From: Streptomyces filipinensis
GTDB lineage: Bacteria; Actinomycetota; Actinomycetes; Streptomycetales; Streptomycetaceae
Reading direction: 5' to 3'
DNA: 64,000 nt
Assembly: GCF_014649495.1 (NCBI RefSeq)
Contig: NZ_BMTD01000026.1
Coordinates: 1-64,000, forward strand
Shown here one piece after another: positions 16,365-25,307 of this stretch; the first letter of the stretch is position 1, and every line of letters begins with the position of its first letter. The notes under the pieces are model-generated. The model did not search any database, was not told the origin of the DNA, and saw only the letters and a program-made list of their open reading frames with translations. The position numbers and the translations under genes are program-made.

Positions 16365-19300
16365 TGCTGGCTCCCGTCGGGGCGCTCGCTGCCGGTGCCA
16401 TGGGGGTGCTGGGCCGGGTCGTAGCCCTGCTGGGCGGGGTCGTACGCCGGGTCGTAGCCCTGCTGGTAGGCCGTCGGGTCGTAGGGCATCTGGCCGTTCG
16501 TGCCGCCGTAGGCGTACGGGTCGTACTGGCCCGCCTGGTACGGGTCGGCGGCCGGGTACGCCTGCTGGTCGTAGCCGGAGGGCTGGTACGGGTCGCCGGT
16601 CTGGTACTGGTCGGCGCCGTAGCCGGGGTATCCGGTGTTCGGGTAGGAGGCCTGGTCCCAGTCCTCGTAGGACTGCTGGTGCGGCACGGCGGCCGGGGGC
16701 TCGGCAGGGGGTGTGGGTGCGGCCGGCTGCTCGTCGGCGGCGGCGGCCTGTTCCTCGGCCTGGGCGCGCAGGCGGCGGGCGCGGCGGCCCTCGCCCGCGG
16801 TGGCCTGGGCGGGCACCGGCTCCTCCTCGGGCAGGTCGTCGTCGACGTCGCGGCGGCGGCCGGGCAGGGCGAGGACGACCAGGACGACGGCGAGGGCTCC
16901 CTGGGCCCACAGCCACGCGGTGTGGGTGATCGGATCGCTGTAGGTGACGTCCAGCCTGCCGCCGTCGGCGGGCAGTTGGAAGCCCTGGGCCCAGCCGTCC
17001 ACCGTGGTGCGGGTGAGCGGCCTGCCGTTCAGGGTGGCCGTCCAGCCGTCGGAGGCGGTGTCGGCGAGGCGCAGGACGCGGCCGGCCTGGCCGGCGGGGA
17101 CGGTGGTGTGGATCTCCACCGGCCCTGCGGTGACCGACCGGGCGGTGCCCGAGCCGCCCGCCGGGACGATGGTGGCGCGGGAGACCTCCTGGTCGACACG
17201 CCACAGGGCGCTGCCGTTCTGCTGGCTGAGCCGGCTCAGGCCGGGGGTGGTGTCGAGGACGCGGGTGATGTCGCGGGGCGCGCCCTTGTGAACCAGGACG
17301 TACCGCACCGCGAAGCCGCCGAGTTCGTCGGCCTGGTCGGCGCCGGAGCCGGCGACGAGGTTGGCGACGACCTTGTCGAGCCGGGTGTTCCGGCCGTCGG
17401 CGGTGCTGACCTCGGCGTCGCCCATGCGGGCACCGGAGCCACGGACCAGGGTGTAGCGCACGCGCGCGGTGGAGTCGCTGTCCAGGATCAGGGTGCGGGC
17501 GCGGTCGCCGGTGGTGGAGTCCTCGGCGACGAACGCGGGCACCTGGGTGGGGTCGCGGCGCTCCAGGGGGCCGTCGGCGCCGCGGAGCATCCAGCCGGCG
17601 GCGACGAGCAGCGGGCCCGCGGCGCTGGCGAAGGCGATCAGGGCGGCGACGGGCTGGCGCCAGCCGAAGCTCTGCTCGGCCACGCGCGCGCGGGCCCCGT
17701 CGGCGCCGAGGGCGGCGGCGGCCAGCAGGGCGAGACCGTAGACGAGGGTGGCCGGGCCGGCCCAGGCGGTCTTGTTGGACAGGACGGCGAGGACGAGGGC
17801 CGCCAGGGCGACGACCCAGGCGGTGCGGACGGCCCGCTGCCGTTCGGAGCGCAGCAGCGCGGCGAGTGCGGCGAGGACGATGCCGATGAGCATCAGGCCG
17901 TTCACGGTGCCGGGGCCGCCGGGGCTCGCGCCGAGCAGGTCGAGCGCGGAGGCGGCCGAGGTGCCGTAGGCCAGGCCGGCTTCCTTGAAGAAGCCGGTCG
18001 GGAGCAGGGTCAGCGACCAGGGGGCCAGGATCAGCAGCGGGGTGCCGAGCTGGGCGAGGAAGCGCAGGACGTGGGCGCCGAGGTCGCCGCGGCGCAGGAC
18101 GAGCACGCCGACGCCGAGGAGCAGCGCGAGGGGCCAGACGATCGGCGTGAAGGCGGTGGTGATGCTCAGCAGCAGCGCGTACGCCCAGGTCGCTCGCCAA
18201 CTGCCGCGCGCACCGGAACGGTTCGCGAGGCCGCTCGCGGCGATGCCGGCGCGCGCGATGAGCGGCAGCAGCACGGCGAGGACGGCGGTGCCGATGCGGC
18301 CGCCGGCCAGGGCGCCGGTGGTGGCGGGCAGGAAGGCGTAGGCGACGGCCGCCCAGGCGCGCAGCAGCCGGGAGGTGACGAGCGGCCGGGAGGCGAAGTA
18401 GGCGGTGCATCCGGCGAGCGGTACGGAGGCGACCAGCAGGACGGTGACGGCGAGTCCGGTGGACCCGAACAGAATCGTGGCGAGGGTCGCGACGACGGCG
18501 AGGTAGGGCGGGGCGGGCGGGGTGCCGCCCGCGCCGACCGGGTGCCAGGCGTCGGCGAAGCGGGACCACAGCTCGCCGGTGCCGGCGGGGGCGGGCAGCA
18601 GGGCGCCGCCCGCGAGCGCGCCGCCGGAGAGCAGGGCGCGGCAGGCGGTCAGGGAGATGAGCAGCAGGGCGAGGAAGAGCACCGGGCCGGGCCTGCGGGC
18701 GATCCGCTTGAGCCGGGCGAACTGCTCGACCTCCAGGAAGTCGGCGTCGTCGCCGCCGGGTCCGGACTCGACGGCGCCGCCGTGTCGGCCGGCCCGGGCG
18801 GTGTCGTCGGAGCCGCTGCTGAAGTTGGCGGCGAGCTGTTCCACGGTCGCGCGGACGGTCGCGCCGGGGGGCGGGAAGAGCGGGCGCAGTTCGCCCTTGT
18901 CGGTCTGCGGGCGTCCGCGGCGGCGCCGTGCGGCGATGATCCGCTCGGGGCGCAGCAGGGTGCTGAGCAGGCCCCTGATCTCGTCGACGGCCTGGCCGGG
19001 CACCTTGCCGACGAGGTAGGCGAGGGTGCGCAGGACGGTGCCGAACACCAGCCGCAGCAGCACCCAGGGCAGCGCGGCGCCGCGGGTGTTGACGAGCAGG
19101 GTGTAGACGGCGCCGGCCTTGTCGACCTTGTGCGGGGAGGCGGCGGTGCGGCCGACGCAGTCGACGGTGCGGCGCTCGCGGGAGGCGGCCTCGGCGTGCC
19201 GGACGACCGCTTCGGGGGCGATCAGGACGCGGTGGCCGGCGGCATGGGCGCGCCAGCACAGGTCGACGTCGTCGCGCATCAGGGGCAGTCGGCGGTCGAA

Positions 19301-20023
19301 GCCGCCGAGCTGTTCGAAGACGTCGCGGCGGATGAGCATGCCGGCGGTGGAGACGGACAGCACGGTGCGGACGTGGTCGTGCTGGCCCTGGTCCTGTTCG
19401 CGGCGGTCCAGGCCGGTCCAGCGGCGGCCGGAGTGGGCGATGGAGACGCCGACCTCCAGCAGCTGCCGACGGTCGTACCAGCCGCGCAGCTTGGGGCCGA
19501 CGATCGCCACGTCGTCGCGGCCCAGCTCCAGTTCGGTGTCGACGACCCGCAGCAGCTGGGCGAGGGCGTCGGGTTCGGGGGCGCAGTCGTCGTGCAGCAG
19601 CCAGAGCCACTGGATGGGCTCGCCGTACGGCAGGTCGGGCAGGTCGTAGGCGTCGTCGCGCCAGGAGCGGGTGACCGGGTCCCAGCCGCTGGGGCGCTTG
19701 AGGTACGGCAGCTCTTCCGCGGTGAGGGCCGGGGCCGTACGGCTCGCCTCCTCGACGGCCTGGCCGAAGCCGGTGCGCCGGGCGAGGTGCAGGACGCCCG
19801 CGTCACCGAGGGCGTCGGTGAGCAGCCGGGCGGAGTCGTCCGCGCTGCCGGTGTCGGCGGCCACCGCGTACTGCACGGGGCGCTCCTGGCCGAGCAGCCC
19901 GGCGAGGGCGTCGGGCAGCCAGCGGGCGCCGTCGTGGGAGACGAGGACCGCGGTCACCACGTGGCGCGGGAACTCAGGTGTGGCAGCCGAGTCTTGGGCT
20001 GCCGTATGGCTGTGCACGGACAT
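16361..20023 (-). CDS. Giant membrane glycosyltransferase, GT2 N-terminal domain
   Basis: A 1220-residue protein. Residues about 15-310 form a GT-A fold (VTAVLVSHDGARW, then LLHDDCAPEPDAL and the acceptor-site MRDDVDLCWRAH). About 330-880 holds a dozen or so membrane helices, with an acidic linker (about 400-460). A large extracytoplasmic domain and another helix (about 1050) follow. The C-terminal 100 residues are a Tyr/Pro/Gln/Gly-rich low-complexity tail with repeated QGYDPA-like units. It probably transfers sugars from a polyprenyl-phosphate or nucleotide donor to a surface glycan; the acceptor is unknown. The ATG at 20023 (MSVHSHTAAQ) was chosen over upstream ATGs with no conserved sequence. 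Confidence 0.88.
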   Translation of the reverse strand: MSVHSHTAAQDSAATPEFPRHVVTAVLVSHDGARWLPDALAGLLGQERPVQYAVAADTGSADDSARLLTDALGDAGVLHLARRTGFGQAVEEASRTAPALTAEELPYLKRPSGWDPVTRSWRDDAYDLPDLPYGEPIQWLWLLHDDCAPEPDALAQLLRVVDTELELGRDDVAIVGPKLRGWYDRRQLLEVGVSIAHSGRRWTGLDRREQDQGQHDHVRTVLSVSTAGMLIRRDVFEQLGGFDRRLPLMRDDVDLCWRAHAAGHRVLIAPEAVVRHAEAASRERRTVDCVGRTAASPHKVDKAGAVYTLLVNTRGAALPWVLLRLVFGTVLRTLAYLVGKVPGQAVDEIRGLLSTLLRPERIIAARRRRGRPQTDKGELRPLFPPPGATVRATVEQLAANFSSGSDDTARAGRHGGAVESGPGGDDADFLEVEQFARLKRIARRPGPVLFLALLLISLTACRALLSGGALAGGALLPAPAGTGELWSRFADAWHPVGAGGTPPAPPYLAVVATLATILFGSTGLAVTVLLVASVPLAGCTAYFASRPLVTSRLLRAWAAVAYAFLPATTGALAGGRIGTAVLAVLLPLIARAGIAASGLANRSGARGSWRATWAYALLLSITTAFTPIVWPLALLLGVGVLVLRRGDLGAHVLRFLAQLGTPLLILAPWSLTLLPTGFFKEAGLAYGTSAASALDLLGASPGGPGTVNGLMLIGIVLAALAALLRSERQRAVRTAWVVALAALVLAVLSNKTAWAGPATLVYGLALLAAAALGADGARARVAEQSFGWRQPVAALIAFASAAGPLLVAAGWMLRGADGPLERRDPTQVPAFVAEDSTTGDRARTLILDSDSTARVRYTLVRGSGARMGDAEVSTADGRNTRLDKVVANLVAGSGADQADELGGFAVRYVLVHKGAPRDITRVLDTTPGLSRLSQQNGSALWRVDQEVSRATIVPAGGSGTARSVTAGPVEIHTTVPAGQAGRVLRLADTASDGWTATLNGRPLTRTTVDGWAQGFQLPADGGRLDVTYSDPITHTAWLWAQGALAVVLVVLALPGRRRDVDDDLPEEEPVPAQATAGEGRRARRLRAQAEEQAAAADEQPAAPTPPAEPPAAVPHQQSYEDWDQASYPNTGYPGYGADQYQTGDPYQPSGYDQQAYPAADPYQAGQYDPYAYGGTNGQMPYDPTAYQQGYDPAYDPAQQGYDPAQHPHGTGSERPDGSQQ

Positions 20024-20204
20024 CGAGGTGCGGGCCCCGGTTCGATGGACTGCGGTGGACGCCCGCGCCCTCTCGGGTGCCGAGGGGACAGCGAGGCGTC
20101 TCGGACGAGCGCCCACACTATCGGCTGGCCATGACGACGGCCCGCCGCCTGTGGATAACCCACCGGCTACGGGCCGTTCATTATGTTTTGGGCTGAATGT
20201 CCGG

Positions 20205-20468
20205 TCAGATGGCGGCCTTCTTCAGCCGGCGGCGTTCCCGCTCGGACAGGCCGCCCCAGATACCGAAGCGTTCGTCGTTGGCGAGGGCGTACTCAAGGCA
20301 CTCGGAGCGGACCTCGCAGGCGAGGCAGACCTTCTTCGCCTCTCTGGTGGAACCGCCCTTCTCGGGGAAGAAGGACTCGGGGTCGGTCTGGGCGCACAGC
20401 GCGCGCTCCTGCCAGCCGAGTTCCTCGTCCGCGTCGTCGACCAGCAGTTGCTGCACCAGCTCGGTCAT
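20205..20468 (-). CDS. whiB: WhiB sporulation regulator (Wbl family)
   Basis: An 87-residue iron-sulfur transcription factor. Cysteines occur as C, then CLAC and CLEYAL-type spacing (ALCAQTDPESFFPEKGG; KVCLACEVRSECLEYAL), the four ligands of a [4Fe-4S] cluster. The GIWGG turn and a basic SERERRRLKKA tail follow. Length and sequence fit WhiB itself, which with WhiA controls sporulation septation in Streptomyces. The ATG at 20468 has GAGGGG upstream. A promoter and a BldD-like half-site pair lie at 20533-20568. Confidence 0.96.
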   Translation of the reverse strand: MTELVQQLLVDDADEELGWQERALCAQTDPESFFPEKGGSTREAKKVCLACEVRSECLEYALANDERFGIWGGLSERERRRLKKAAI

Positions 20469-20532
20469 GTGCGCCCCTCGTCTGTCTTTCGCGTCCCCGT
20501 GTTGCCGCTGCCGATTTCGGCTGAACGACACG

Positions 20533-20568
20533 AGTGAAATTACAAGTGTGCTGCTCCGGGCGAGTCAA
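20533..20568 (-). promoter_or_regulatory. whiB promoter with possible BldD operator
   Basis: On the minus strand TTGACT (20563-20568) and TTGTAA (20540-20545) are 17 bp apart. The -10 is overlapped by AGTGAAATTAC (20533-20543), resembling the BldD consensus AGTGA-n-TCACC. whiB is a known BldD target in Streptomyces; assigning this particular site is inference. Confidence 0.5.
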
Positions 20569-20791
20569 GCCGAGATCTGCTATTGAGCCCGTTATTCACT
20601 CTGCGGAACCAAGGCCATGCGGAAAGTGTTCAAATCGGCATAAACCTCGACACGCGGGCGAGGGCCGAGGAGGCGGTCGAACCCCGCACAACCCTCTGTA
20701 CGGAGAAGGACGCCTCTGTGTTCGATCGCGTTGCACGAGGCTTGAGCGCTCGGATGTGCCCCATGTGTCCCCGGGTCCGGGTGAACAAACC

Positions 20792-20824
20792 TTTCACCTG
20801 ACAGATGAACCGGATGAGGTGAAA
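20792..20824. promoter_or_regulatory. Inverted repeat in the whiB-cysteine dioxygenase interval
   Basis: TTTCACCT and AGGTGAAA, perfect 8-bp arms, flank a 17-nt centre about 30 bp upstream of the promoter that serves the cysteine operon. The stretch from 20569 to 20849 contains no other feature that I can support. Confidence 0.4.
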
Positions 20825-20849
20825 CCTGTCCCACATACCGGGCGTCGAG

Positions 20850-20878
20850 TTGACAGCTCAGGTGTGAGCCGGTGTCCT
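20850..20878 (+). promoter_or_regulatory. Promoter of the Cys leader-cysteine dioxygenase unit
   Basis: TTGACA (20850-20855) and TGTCCT (20873-20878) have a 17-bp spacer. The predicted start of transcription, about 7 nt beyond the -10, coincides with the ATG of the leader peptide at 20886, so the transcript would be leaderless. Confidence 0.6.
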
Positions 20879-20885
20879 AGTGGGC

Positions 20886-20981
20886 ATGCTCGCGAACTTG
20901 GCACCCACCTCGACCCGCACCGCCGGGTCCCACGGTGCTGCCCGGTCTCGCTGTAGCTGTTGTCGCTGTTGCAGCTGTTGA
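20886..20981 (+). CDS. Cysteine-rich regulatory leader peptide
   Basis: A 31-codon ORF that starts ATG CTC GCG and ends in RSRCSCCRCCSC-stop, so six of the last nine residues are Cys. Five of the six Cys codons are TGT, unusual in DNA this GC-rich. It begins where the promoter at 20850 should start transcription and ends 113 bp before the cysteine dioxygenase gene. The arrangement is that of an attenuation or ribosome-stalling leader sensing charged tRNA-Cys. Related Cys-rich leader peptides are known in actinobacteria. Alternative pairings exist between AGCTG inside the Cys codons (20955, 20972) and CAGCTG at 20997-21002. Function is inference from position and composition. Confidence 0.75.
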   Translation: MLANLAPTSTRTAGSHGAARSRCSCCRCCSC

Positions 20982-21094
20982 GCCCGTCCGTCGCTCCAGC
21001 TGTCGCCGAGTCCTCCCAGCCGACCCGGCCGCTCCGTCCTCCGCAGGACCCTCCGCCAGGACCCCACTTCTTCCGCTGAGGAACACCGCACCCC

Positions 21095-21589
21095 ATGAAC
21101 AGCGACAACGACCTCCAGATCGCCGGCGACATCCTCGAAGTCCCGCACCTGCTCCAGCCGCCGCGCGAGCACCCGGCCACCGTTGCCGAGTTCGCGGGCC
21201 TCGCCCGCTCGATCGCCGCCGACCGCTCCCAGTGGGCCCACCTCGTCCGCTACGACGCGACCACCCGCTGGTACCACCGGCTGCGCACCGGTCCCGGCTA
21301 CGAGGTGTGGCTGCTGTCCTGGGTGCCCGGGCAGGCCAGCGGGCTGCACGACCACGGCCGCTCCTCGGGCGTCCTCACCGTCCTGGAGGGAACGCTGACC
21401 GAGCGCACCGAACGGAGCACGCGCGCGTTGACGCCGGGAGCGGAGCGGGTGTTCGCGCCGGGCTACGTCCACGAGGTCGTCAACGACGCGCTGGAGCCGG
21501 CGGTCAGCCTGCACGTCTACTATCCGGGCCTGACCGAGATGCCCATGCACAGCGCACCGCACTGCGAGGCTCGTCCGGTGACTGCCTGA
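21095..21589 (+). CDS. Cysteine dioxygenase, type I
   Basis: A 164-residue cupin that oxidises cysteine to cysteine sulfinate with a mononuclear iron. Metal ligands are visible as HDHGRSSG (the HxH pair, about residues 87-89) and FAPGYVHEV (third His). The small bacterial form lacks the N-terminal extension of the mammalian enzyme. The ATG has GAGGAA about 12 nt upstream. It is preceded by the Cys-rich leader peptide and followed after 33 bp by cofD. Its job is probably disposal of excess cysteine and supply of sulfinate/taurine-type products. Confidence 0.93.
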   Translation: MNSDNDLQIAGDILEVPHLLQPPREHPATVAEFAGLARSIAADRSQWAHLVRYDATTRWYHRLRTGPGYEVWLLSWVPGQASGLHDHGRSSGVLTVLEGTLTERTERSTRALTPGAERVFAPGYVHEVVNDALEPAVSLHVYYPGLTEMPMHSAPHCEARPVTA

Positions 21590-21622
21590 CGCGTTGTCGT
21601 ACCCGCCTGCGAGACTTGGCGC

Positions 21623-22582
21623 ATGCGCATTGTGGTTCTGGCAGGCGGCATCGGCGGTGCCCGTTTCCTGCGTGGTCTGAAGCGGGCCGTGCCGGACGCG
21701 GACGTCACCGTGATCGGCAACACCGGCGACGACATCCATCTCTTCGGGCTGAAGGTCTGCCCCGACCTGGACACGGTGATGTACACGCTGGGCGGGGGCA
21801 TCAACGAGGAGCAGGGCTGGGGGCGGACCGACGAGACCTTCCACCTCAAGGAGGAACTGGCGGCCTACGGCGTCGGACCCGAGTGGTTCGGCCTCGGCGA
21901 CCGGGACTTCGCCACGCACATCGTCCGCACGCAGATGCTCGGCGCGGGATATCCGCTCAGCGCCGTCACCGAAGCGCTGTGCGAGCGCTGGAAGCCGGGC
22001 GTGAAGCTGATCCCGATGACCGACGACCGCGTGGAGACCCATGTCGCCGTCGAGGTCGAGGGCGAGCGCCGGGCGGTCCACTTCCAGGAGTACTGGGTAC
22101 GGCTGCGCGCCTCGGTCCCGGCGCAGGCGGTGGTGCCCGTGGGCGCCGAGCAGGCCAAGCCGGCACCCGGTGTGCTGGAGGCCATCGCCCAGGCGGACGT
22201 CATCCTCTTCCCGCCGTCCAACCCCGTCGTGTCCATCGGCACCATCCTCGCCGTGCCCGGGGTCCGGGAGGCGATCGCGGACGCGGGCGTGCCCGTGATC
22301 GGCCTGTCCCCCATCGTCGGGGACGCACCCGTGCGCGGCATGGCCGACAAGGTCCTCGCGGCGGTCGGTGTGGAGTCCACGGCCGCCGCGGTCGCCGAGC
22401 ACTACGGCTCCGGGCTGCTGGACGGCTGGCTGGTCGACACCGTGGACGCGGCCGCGGTCGAGCGGGTCGAGGCGGACGGGATCCGCTGCCGGGCCGTGCC
22501 GCTGATGATGACCGACGTCGACGCGGCCGCGCAGATGGCGCGGGAGGCGCTGGCGCTGGCCGAGGAGGTGCGGGGAGCGTGA
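21623..22582 (+). CDS. cofD: 2-phospho-L-lactate transferase (coenzyme F420 synthesis)
   Basis: A 319-residue enzyme of the CofD/FbiA family that joins a phosphoenolpyruvate- or phospholactate-derived guanylyl donor to Fo. The signature VLAGGIGGARFLRGL opens the protein, followed by VIGNTGDDIHLFGLKVCPDLDT; the PTNPVVSIGTI-like motif appears as FPPSNPVVSIGTILAV. The stop overlaps the GTG of the next gene by 4 nt (GTGA), which shows translational coupling. GAGACT lies 6 nt before the ATG and no ribosome-binding site is visible, so a leaderless start from an internal promoter is possible. Confidence 0.97.
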   Translation: MRIVVLAGGIGGARFLRGLKRAVPDADVTVIGNTGDDIHLFGLKVCPDLDTVMYTLGGGINEEQGWGRTDETFHLKEELAAYGVGPEWFGLGDRDFATHIVRTQMLGAGYPLSAVTEALCERWKPGVKLIPMTDDRVETHVAVEVEGERRAVHFQEYWVRLRASVPAQAVVPVGAEQAKPAPGVLEAIAQADVILFPPSNPVVSIGTILAVPGVREAIADAGVPVIGLSPIVGDAPVRGMADKVLAAVGVESTAAAVAEHYGSGLLDGWLVDTVDAAAVERVEADGIRCRAVPLMMTDVDAAAQMAREALALAEEVRGA

Positions 22583-23886
22583 GCGAGGAACGCTCCGGGT
22601 ACCGGGTGTGGGCCCTGCCCGGCATCCCCGAGGTGCAGCAGGGCGACGACCTCACCAAGCTGATCGCCGCCGCCGAGCCCGGCCTGGCCGACGGGGACGT
22701 GCTGCTCGTCACGTCCAAGATCGTCTCCAAGGCGGAGGGCCGGGTCGTACAGGCCGCCGACCGGGAGGCGGCCATCGACGCCGAGACCGTCCGCGTGGTG
22801 GCCCGGCGCGGCGCGCTGCGCATCGTGGAGAACCGGCAGGGCCTGGTCATGGCCGCCGCGGGGGTCGACGCCTCCAACACCCCCGCCGGCACGGTGCTCT
22901 TGCTGCCCGAGGACCCGGACGCGTCCGCGCGGGCGATCCGCGCGGGCCTGCGCGCGGCCCTCGGCGTCGACGTCGGTGTCGTCATCACCGACACCTCCGG
23001 GCGCCCCTGGCGCGCGGGACTGACGGACGTGGCGATCGGCGCGGCCGGGGTGCGTGTGCTGGACGACCTGCGCGGGGGCACGGACGGGCACGGCAATGCG
23101 CTCAGCGCGACGGTCGTCGCCAGCGCGGACGAGCTGGCCGCCGCCGGCGACCTGGTCAAGGGCAAGGCCACCGGCCGGCCGGTGGCCGTGGTGCGCGGGC
23201 TGGCGCACGTGGTGGACCGCGAGGACGGCGAGGGCGCGCGGGCACTGGTGCGGACCGCGCGGGACGACATGTTCCGGCTCGGCACGTCCGAGGCGGTCCG
23301 GGAGGCGGTGACCCAGCGGCGTACGGTCCGGGCCTTCACGGACGAACCGGTGGACCCCGGCGCGGTACGGCGCGCGGTGGCGGCGGCCGTGACCGCGCCG
23401 GCCCCGCACCACACCACGCCGTGGCGGTTCGTCCTGCTGGAGTCGGCGGAGTCCCGGACCCGGCTGCTGGACGCCATGCGGGACGCGTGGATCGCCGATC
23501 TGCGCCGGGACGGCAAGAGCGAGGAGTCCGTCGCGAAGCGGATCCGCCGCGGCGACGTCCTCCGTCACGCTCCCTGTCTGGTCGTGCCGTGCCTCGTCAT
23601 GGACGGCGCGCACCACTACGGGGACGCGCGGCGGGACGGCGCCGAGCGGGAGATGTTCGTCGTCGCGATGGGCGCGGGCGTGCAGAACCTGCTGGTCGCG
23701 CTCGCCGGGGAGCGGCTGGGCTCGGCGTGGGTGTCGTCCACGATGTTCTGCCGGGACGTGGTGCGCGAGGCGCTCGCGCTGCCCGCGGACTGGGAGCCGA
23801 TGGGCGCGGTGGCGGTCGGGCATCCGGCCGAGGAGCCGAGACCGCGGCCGGAGCGGGACGCGAGCGGGTTCGTCGAAGTGCGGTGA
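22579..23886 (+). CDS. fbiB: Coenzyme F420-0:L-glutamate ligase / C-terminal reductase (FbiB-type fusion)
   Basis: A 435-residue two-domain protein. Residues about 8-240 are CofE-like gamma-glutamyl ligase (VLLVTSKIVSKAEGR, VVITDTSGRPWRAGLTDVAIG). Residues about 250-420 are a nitroreductase-fold FMN domain (VTQRRTVRAFTDEPVDPGAVR), the C-terminal domain of actinobacterial FbiB that reduces dehydro-F420-0. The GTG start lies in the GTGA overlap with cofD. Together they complete F420 maturation from Fo; the Fo synthase is not in the window. Confidence 0.96.
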   Translation: MSEERSGYRVWALPGIPEVQQGDDLTKLIAAAEPGLADGDVLLVTSKIVSKAEGRVVQAADREAAIDAETVRVVARRGALRIVENRQGLVMAAAGVDASNTPAGTVLLLPEDPDASARAIRAGLRAALGVDVGVVITDTSGRPWRAGLTDVAIGAAGVRVLDDLRGGTDGHGNALSATVVASADELAAAGDLVKGKATGRPVAVVRGLAHVVDREDGEGARALVRTARDDMFRLGTSEAVREAVTQRRTVRAFTDEPVDPGAVRRAVAAAVTAPAPHHTTPWRFVLLESAESRTRLLDAMRDAWIADLRRDGKSEESVAKRIRRGDVLRHAPCLVVPCLVMDGAHHYGDARRDGAEREMFVVAMGAGVQNLLVALAGERLGSAWVSSTMFCRDVVREALALPADWEPMGAVAVGHPAEEPRPRPERDASGFVEVR

Positions 23887-23955
23887 AGTGCGGTGAGAAG
23901 GCCTGGGCAGCGCCTAGGCTCAGAGGACGGCACCGGCTCCCCTAGGACCTCATTC

Positions 23956-24978
23956 GTGGCAGGACGTTTCCCTCAGCGGCCCACGCGTACGACCGTGCGC
24001 GGAGGCCATGTCGGCGTACCCGCGGGTGCCGGTGCCGGAATACCGCGGCAGGCGGCGGCGCCGGTCCGGGTGCGCCGGTGGGTGCCCGAGGGGCCGCTCG
24101 ATCTGGGACTGGTGCTCGGACCACTGCGGCGTGGGCCCGCCGACCCCACCTTCCGGGCCACCGCGGACGGATCCGTGTGGCGCGCCTGCCGTACGCCCGC
24201 CGGGCCGGGCACGCTACGGGTGCGCGGGTACGGCGGTGAGGTGCTCGGGGAGGCGTGGGGACCGGGAGCGGAGTGGCTGCTGGACCGGTTGCCCGAGTGG
24301 CTCGGCGCGTCCGACGAGCCGGAGGCGTTCGTGCCCCGGCACCGGGTGGTGGCGCTGGCGCGGCATCGGCGGCCGGGGCTGCGGCTGACGCGGACGGGAC
24401 TGGTGCTGGAGTCCCTCATCCCGTCGGTGCTGGAGCAGAAGGTCACGACGGACGAGGCGTACCGGGCGTGGCGGTTGCTCGTACGGCGGTTCGGGGAGCG
24501 GGCGCCGGGACCGGCGGGGGCCGGGGAGCGGCCGATGTTCGTGATGCCGGCACCGCGGGGGTGGGCGCTGATTCCCTCCTGGGAGTGGCATCGGGCCGGG
24601 GTCGACGACAAGCGGGCGTCCACGATCCTGCGGGCCGTGCGGGTCGCTGCGCGGCTGGAGCAGGCGGTCGGGATGCCGGCGGCCGCGGCGCAGGCGCGGC
24701 TGGAGGTCGTGCCGGGGGTCGGGCCGTGGACGTCGGCGGAGGTCGTGCAGCGCAGTCACGGGGCGGCGGATGCGGTGACCGTGGGGGATCTGCATCTGCC
24801 GGGGATCGTGGGGTGGGCGTTGGCGGGGGACCGGCACGCCGATGACGCGGGGATGCTGCGCTTGCTGGAGCCGTATGCCGGGCAGCGGCATCGGGCGGTG
24901 CGGCTGATCTTGTTGAGCGGGCAGGGGCCGGCTCGGCGGGCGCCGAAGATGCCTCGGGTGGACATCGGGTTGCTCTGA
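23956..24978 (+). CDS. DNA-3-methyladenine glycosylase II-like (HhH-GPD)
   Basis: A 340-residue base-excision-repair glycosylase. The helix-hairpin-helix is seen as VVPGVGPWTSAEVVQRS and the catalytic Asp as VTVGDLHLP, in the AlkA arrangement. The ligand region ESLIPSVLEQKVTTDEAYRAW also fits. It should remove alkylated purines. The GTG start has TAGGAC 7 nt upstream and no ribosome-binding site, suggesting a leaderless transcript separate from fbiB. The N-terminal 40 residues are basic and poorly conserved, so a later start cannot be excluded. Confidence 0.88.
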   Translation: MAGRFPQRPTRTTVRGGHVGVPAGAGAGIPRQAAAPVRVRRWVPEGPLDLGLVLGPLRRGPADPTFRATADGSVWRACRTPAGPGTLRVRGYGGEVLGEAWGPGAEWLLDRLPEWLGASDEPEAFVPRHRVVALARHRRPGLRLTRTGLVLESLIPSVLEQKVTTDEAYRAWRLLVRRFGERAPGPAGAGERPMFVMPAPRGWALIPSWEWHRAGVDDKRASTILRAVRVAARLEQAVGMPAAAAQARLEVVPGVGPWTSAEVVQRSHGAADAVTVGDLHLPGIVGWALAGDRHADDAGMLRLLEPYAGQRHRAVRLILLSGQGPARRAPKMPRVDIGLL

Positions 24979-25051
24979 GGCGCCCTGCGCGCTTCGGGGG
25001 CGGGGGTCGGCTTCGCTTGCCCGCGCTTGCGGGGTGCGCGGTGCTGTCGCC

Positions 25052-25190
25052 GGGCTACGGGGTGCTCTGCTTGCCCGCGCCGGCGAGGTGCACGGTGCTG
25101 CCGCGGGACAACGGGGGGTTTCGCTTACCCGCGCTTGCGGGGTGCCGCTGCGCCCACCCGTGCCGCCCCAGCGGCACGACTGCCCGCAGC
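25052..25190. repeat. Dispersed intergenic repeat, copy B, with partial tandem copy upstream
   Basis: It matches the element at 14665-14802, including the perfect hairpin CGTGCCGC-CCCA-GCGGCACG (25159-25178). A further partial unit at about 25013-25051 repeats the start of the module (TTGCCCGCGC.TGCGGGGTG). The 401-bp gap 24979-25379 contains no gene and is built from this repeat, a GGACCCGCGGCT duplication (about 25204 and 25272) and two hairpins. Confidence 0.7.
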
Positions 25191-25307
25191 CAGGCGGGCA
25201 CGGACCCGCGGCTAGGCGGCCGCGGACCGCTGGCGGTCCAGTGGCGCGGCCGCGCGGGGCTGGGCGGGCAGGGACCCGCGGCTGGGTGGGTTCGCGCCGG
25301 CGGTACT

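Noticed and set aside
16400..20134. An uninterrupted 1244-codon frame on the plus strand
   Set aside because: It is the complement of the glycosyltransferase and DUF5719 genes; high GC third positions remove stops from the antisense frame. The composition is Gly/Ala/Arg/Val-rich with no domain.
20150..20158. DnaA-box-like sequence TTATCCACA (minus strand), with weaker ones at about 9061 and 9098
   Set aside because: Isolated single or paired boxes, no cluster, no dnaA/dnaN nearby; not an origin.
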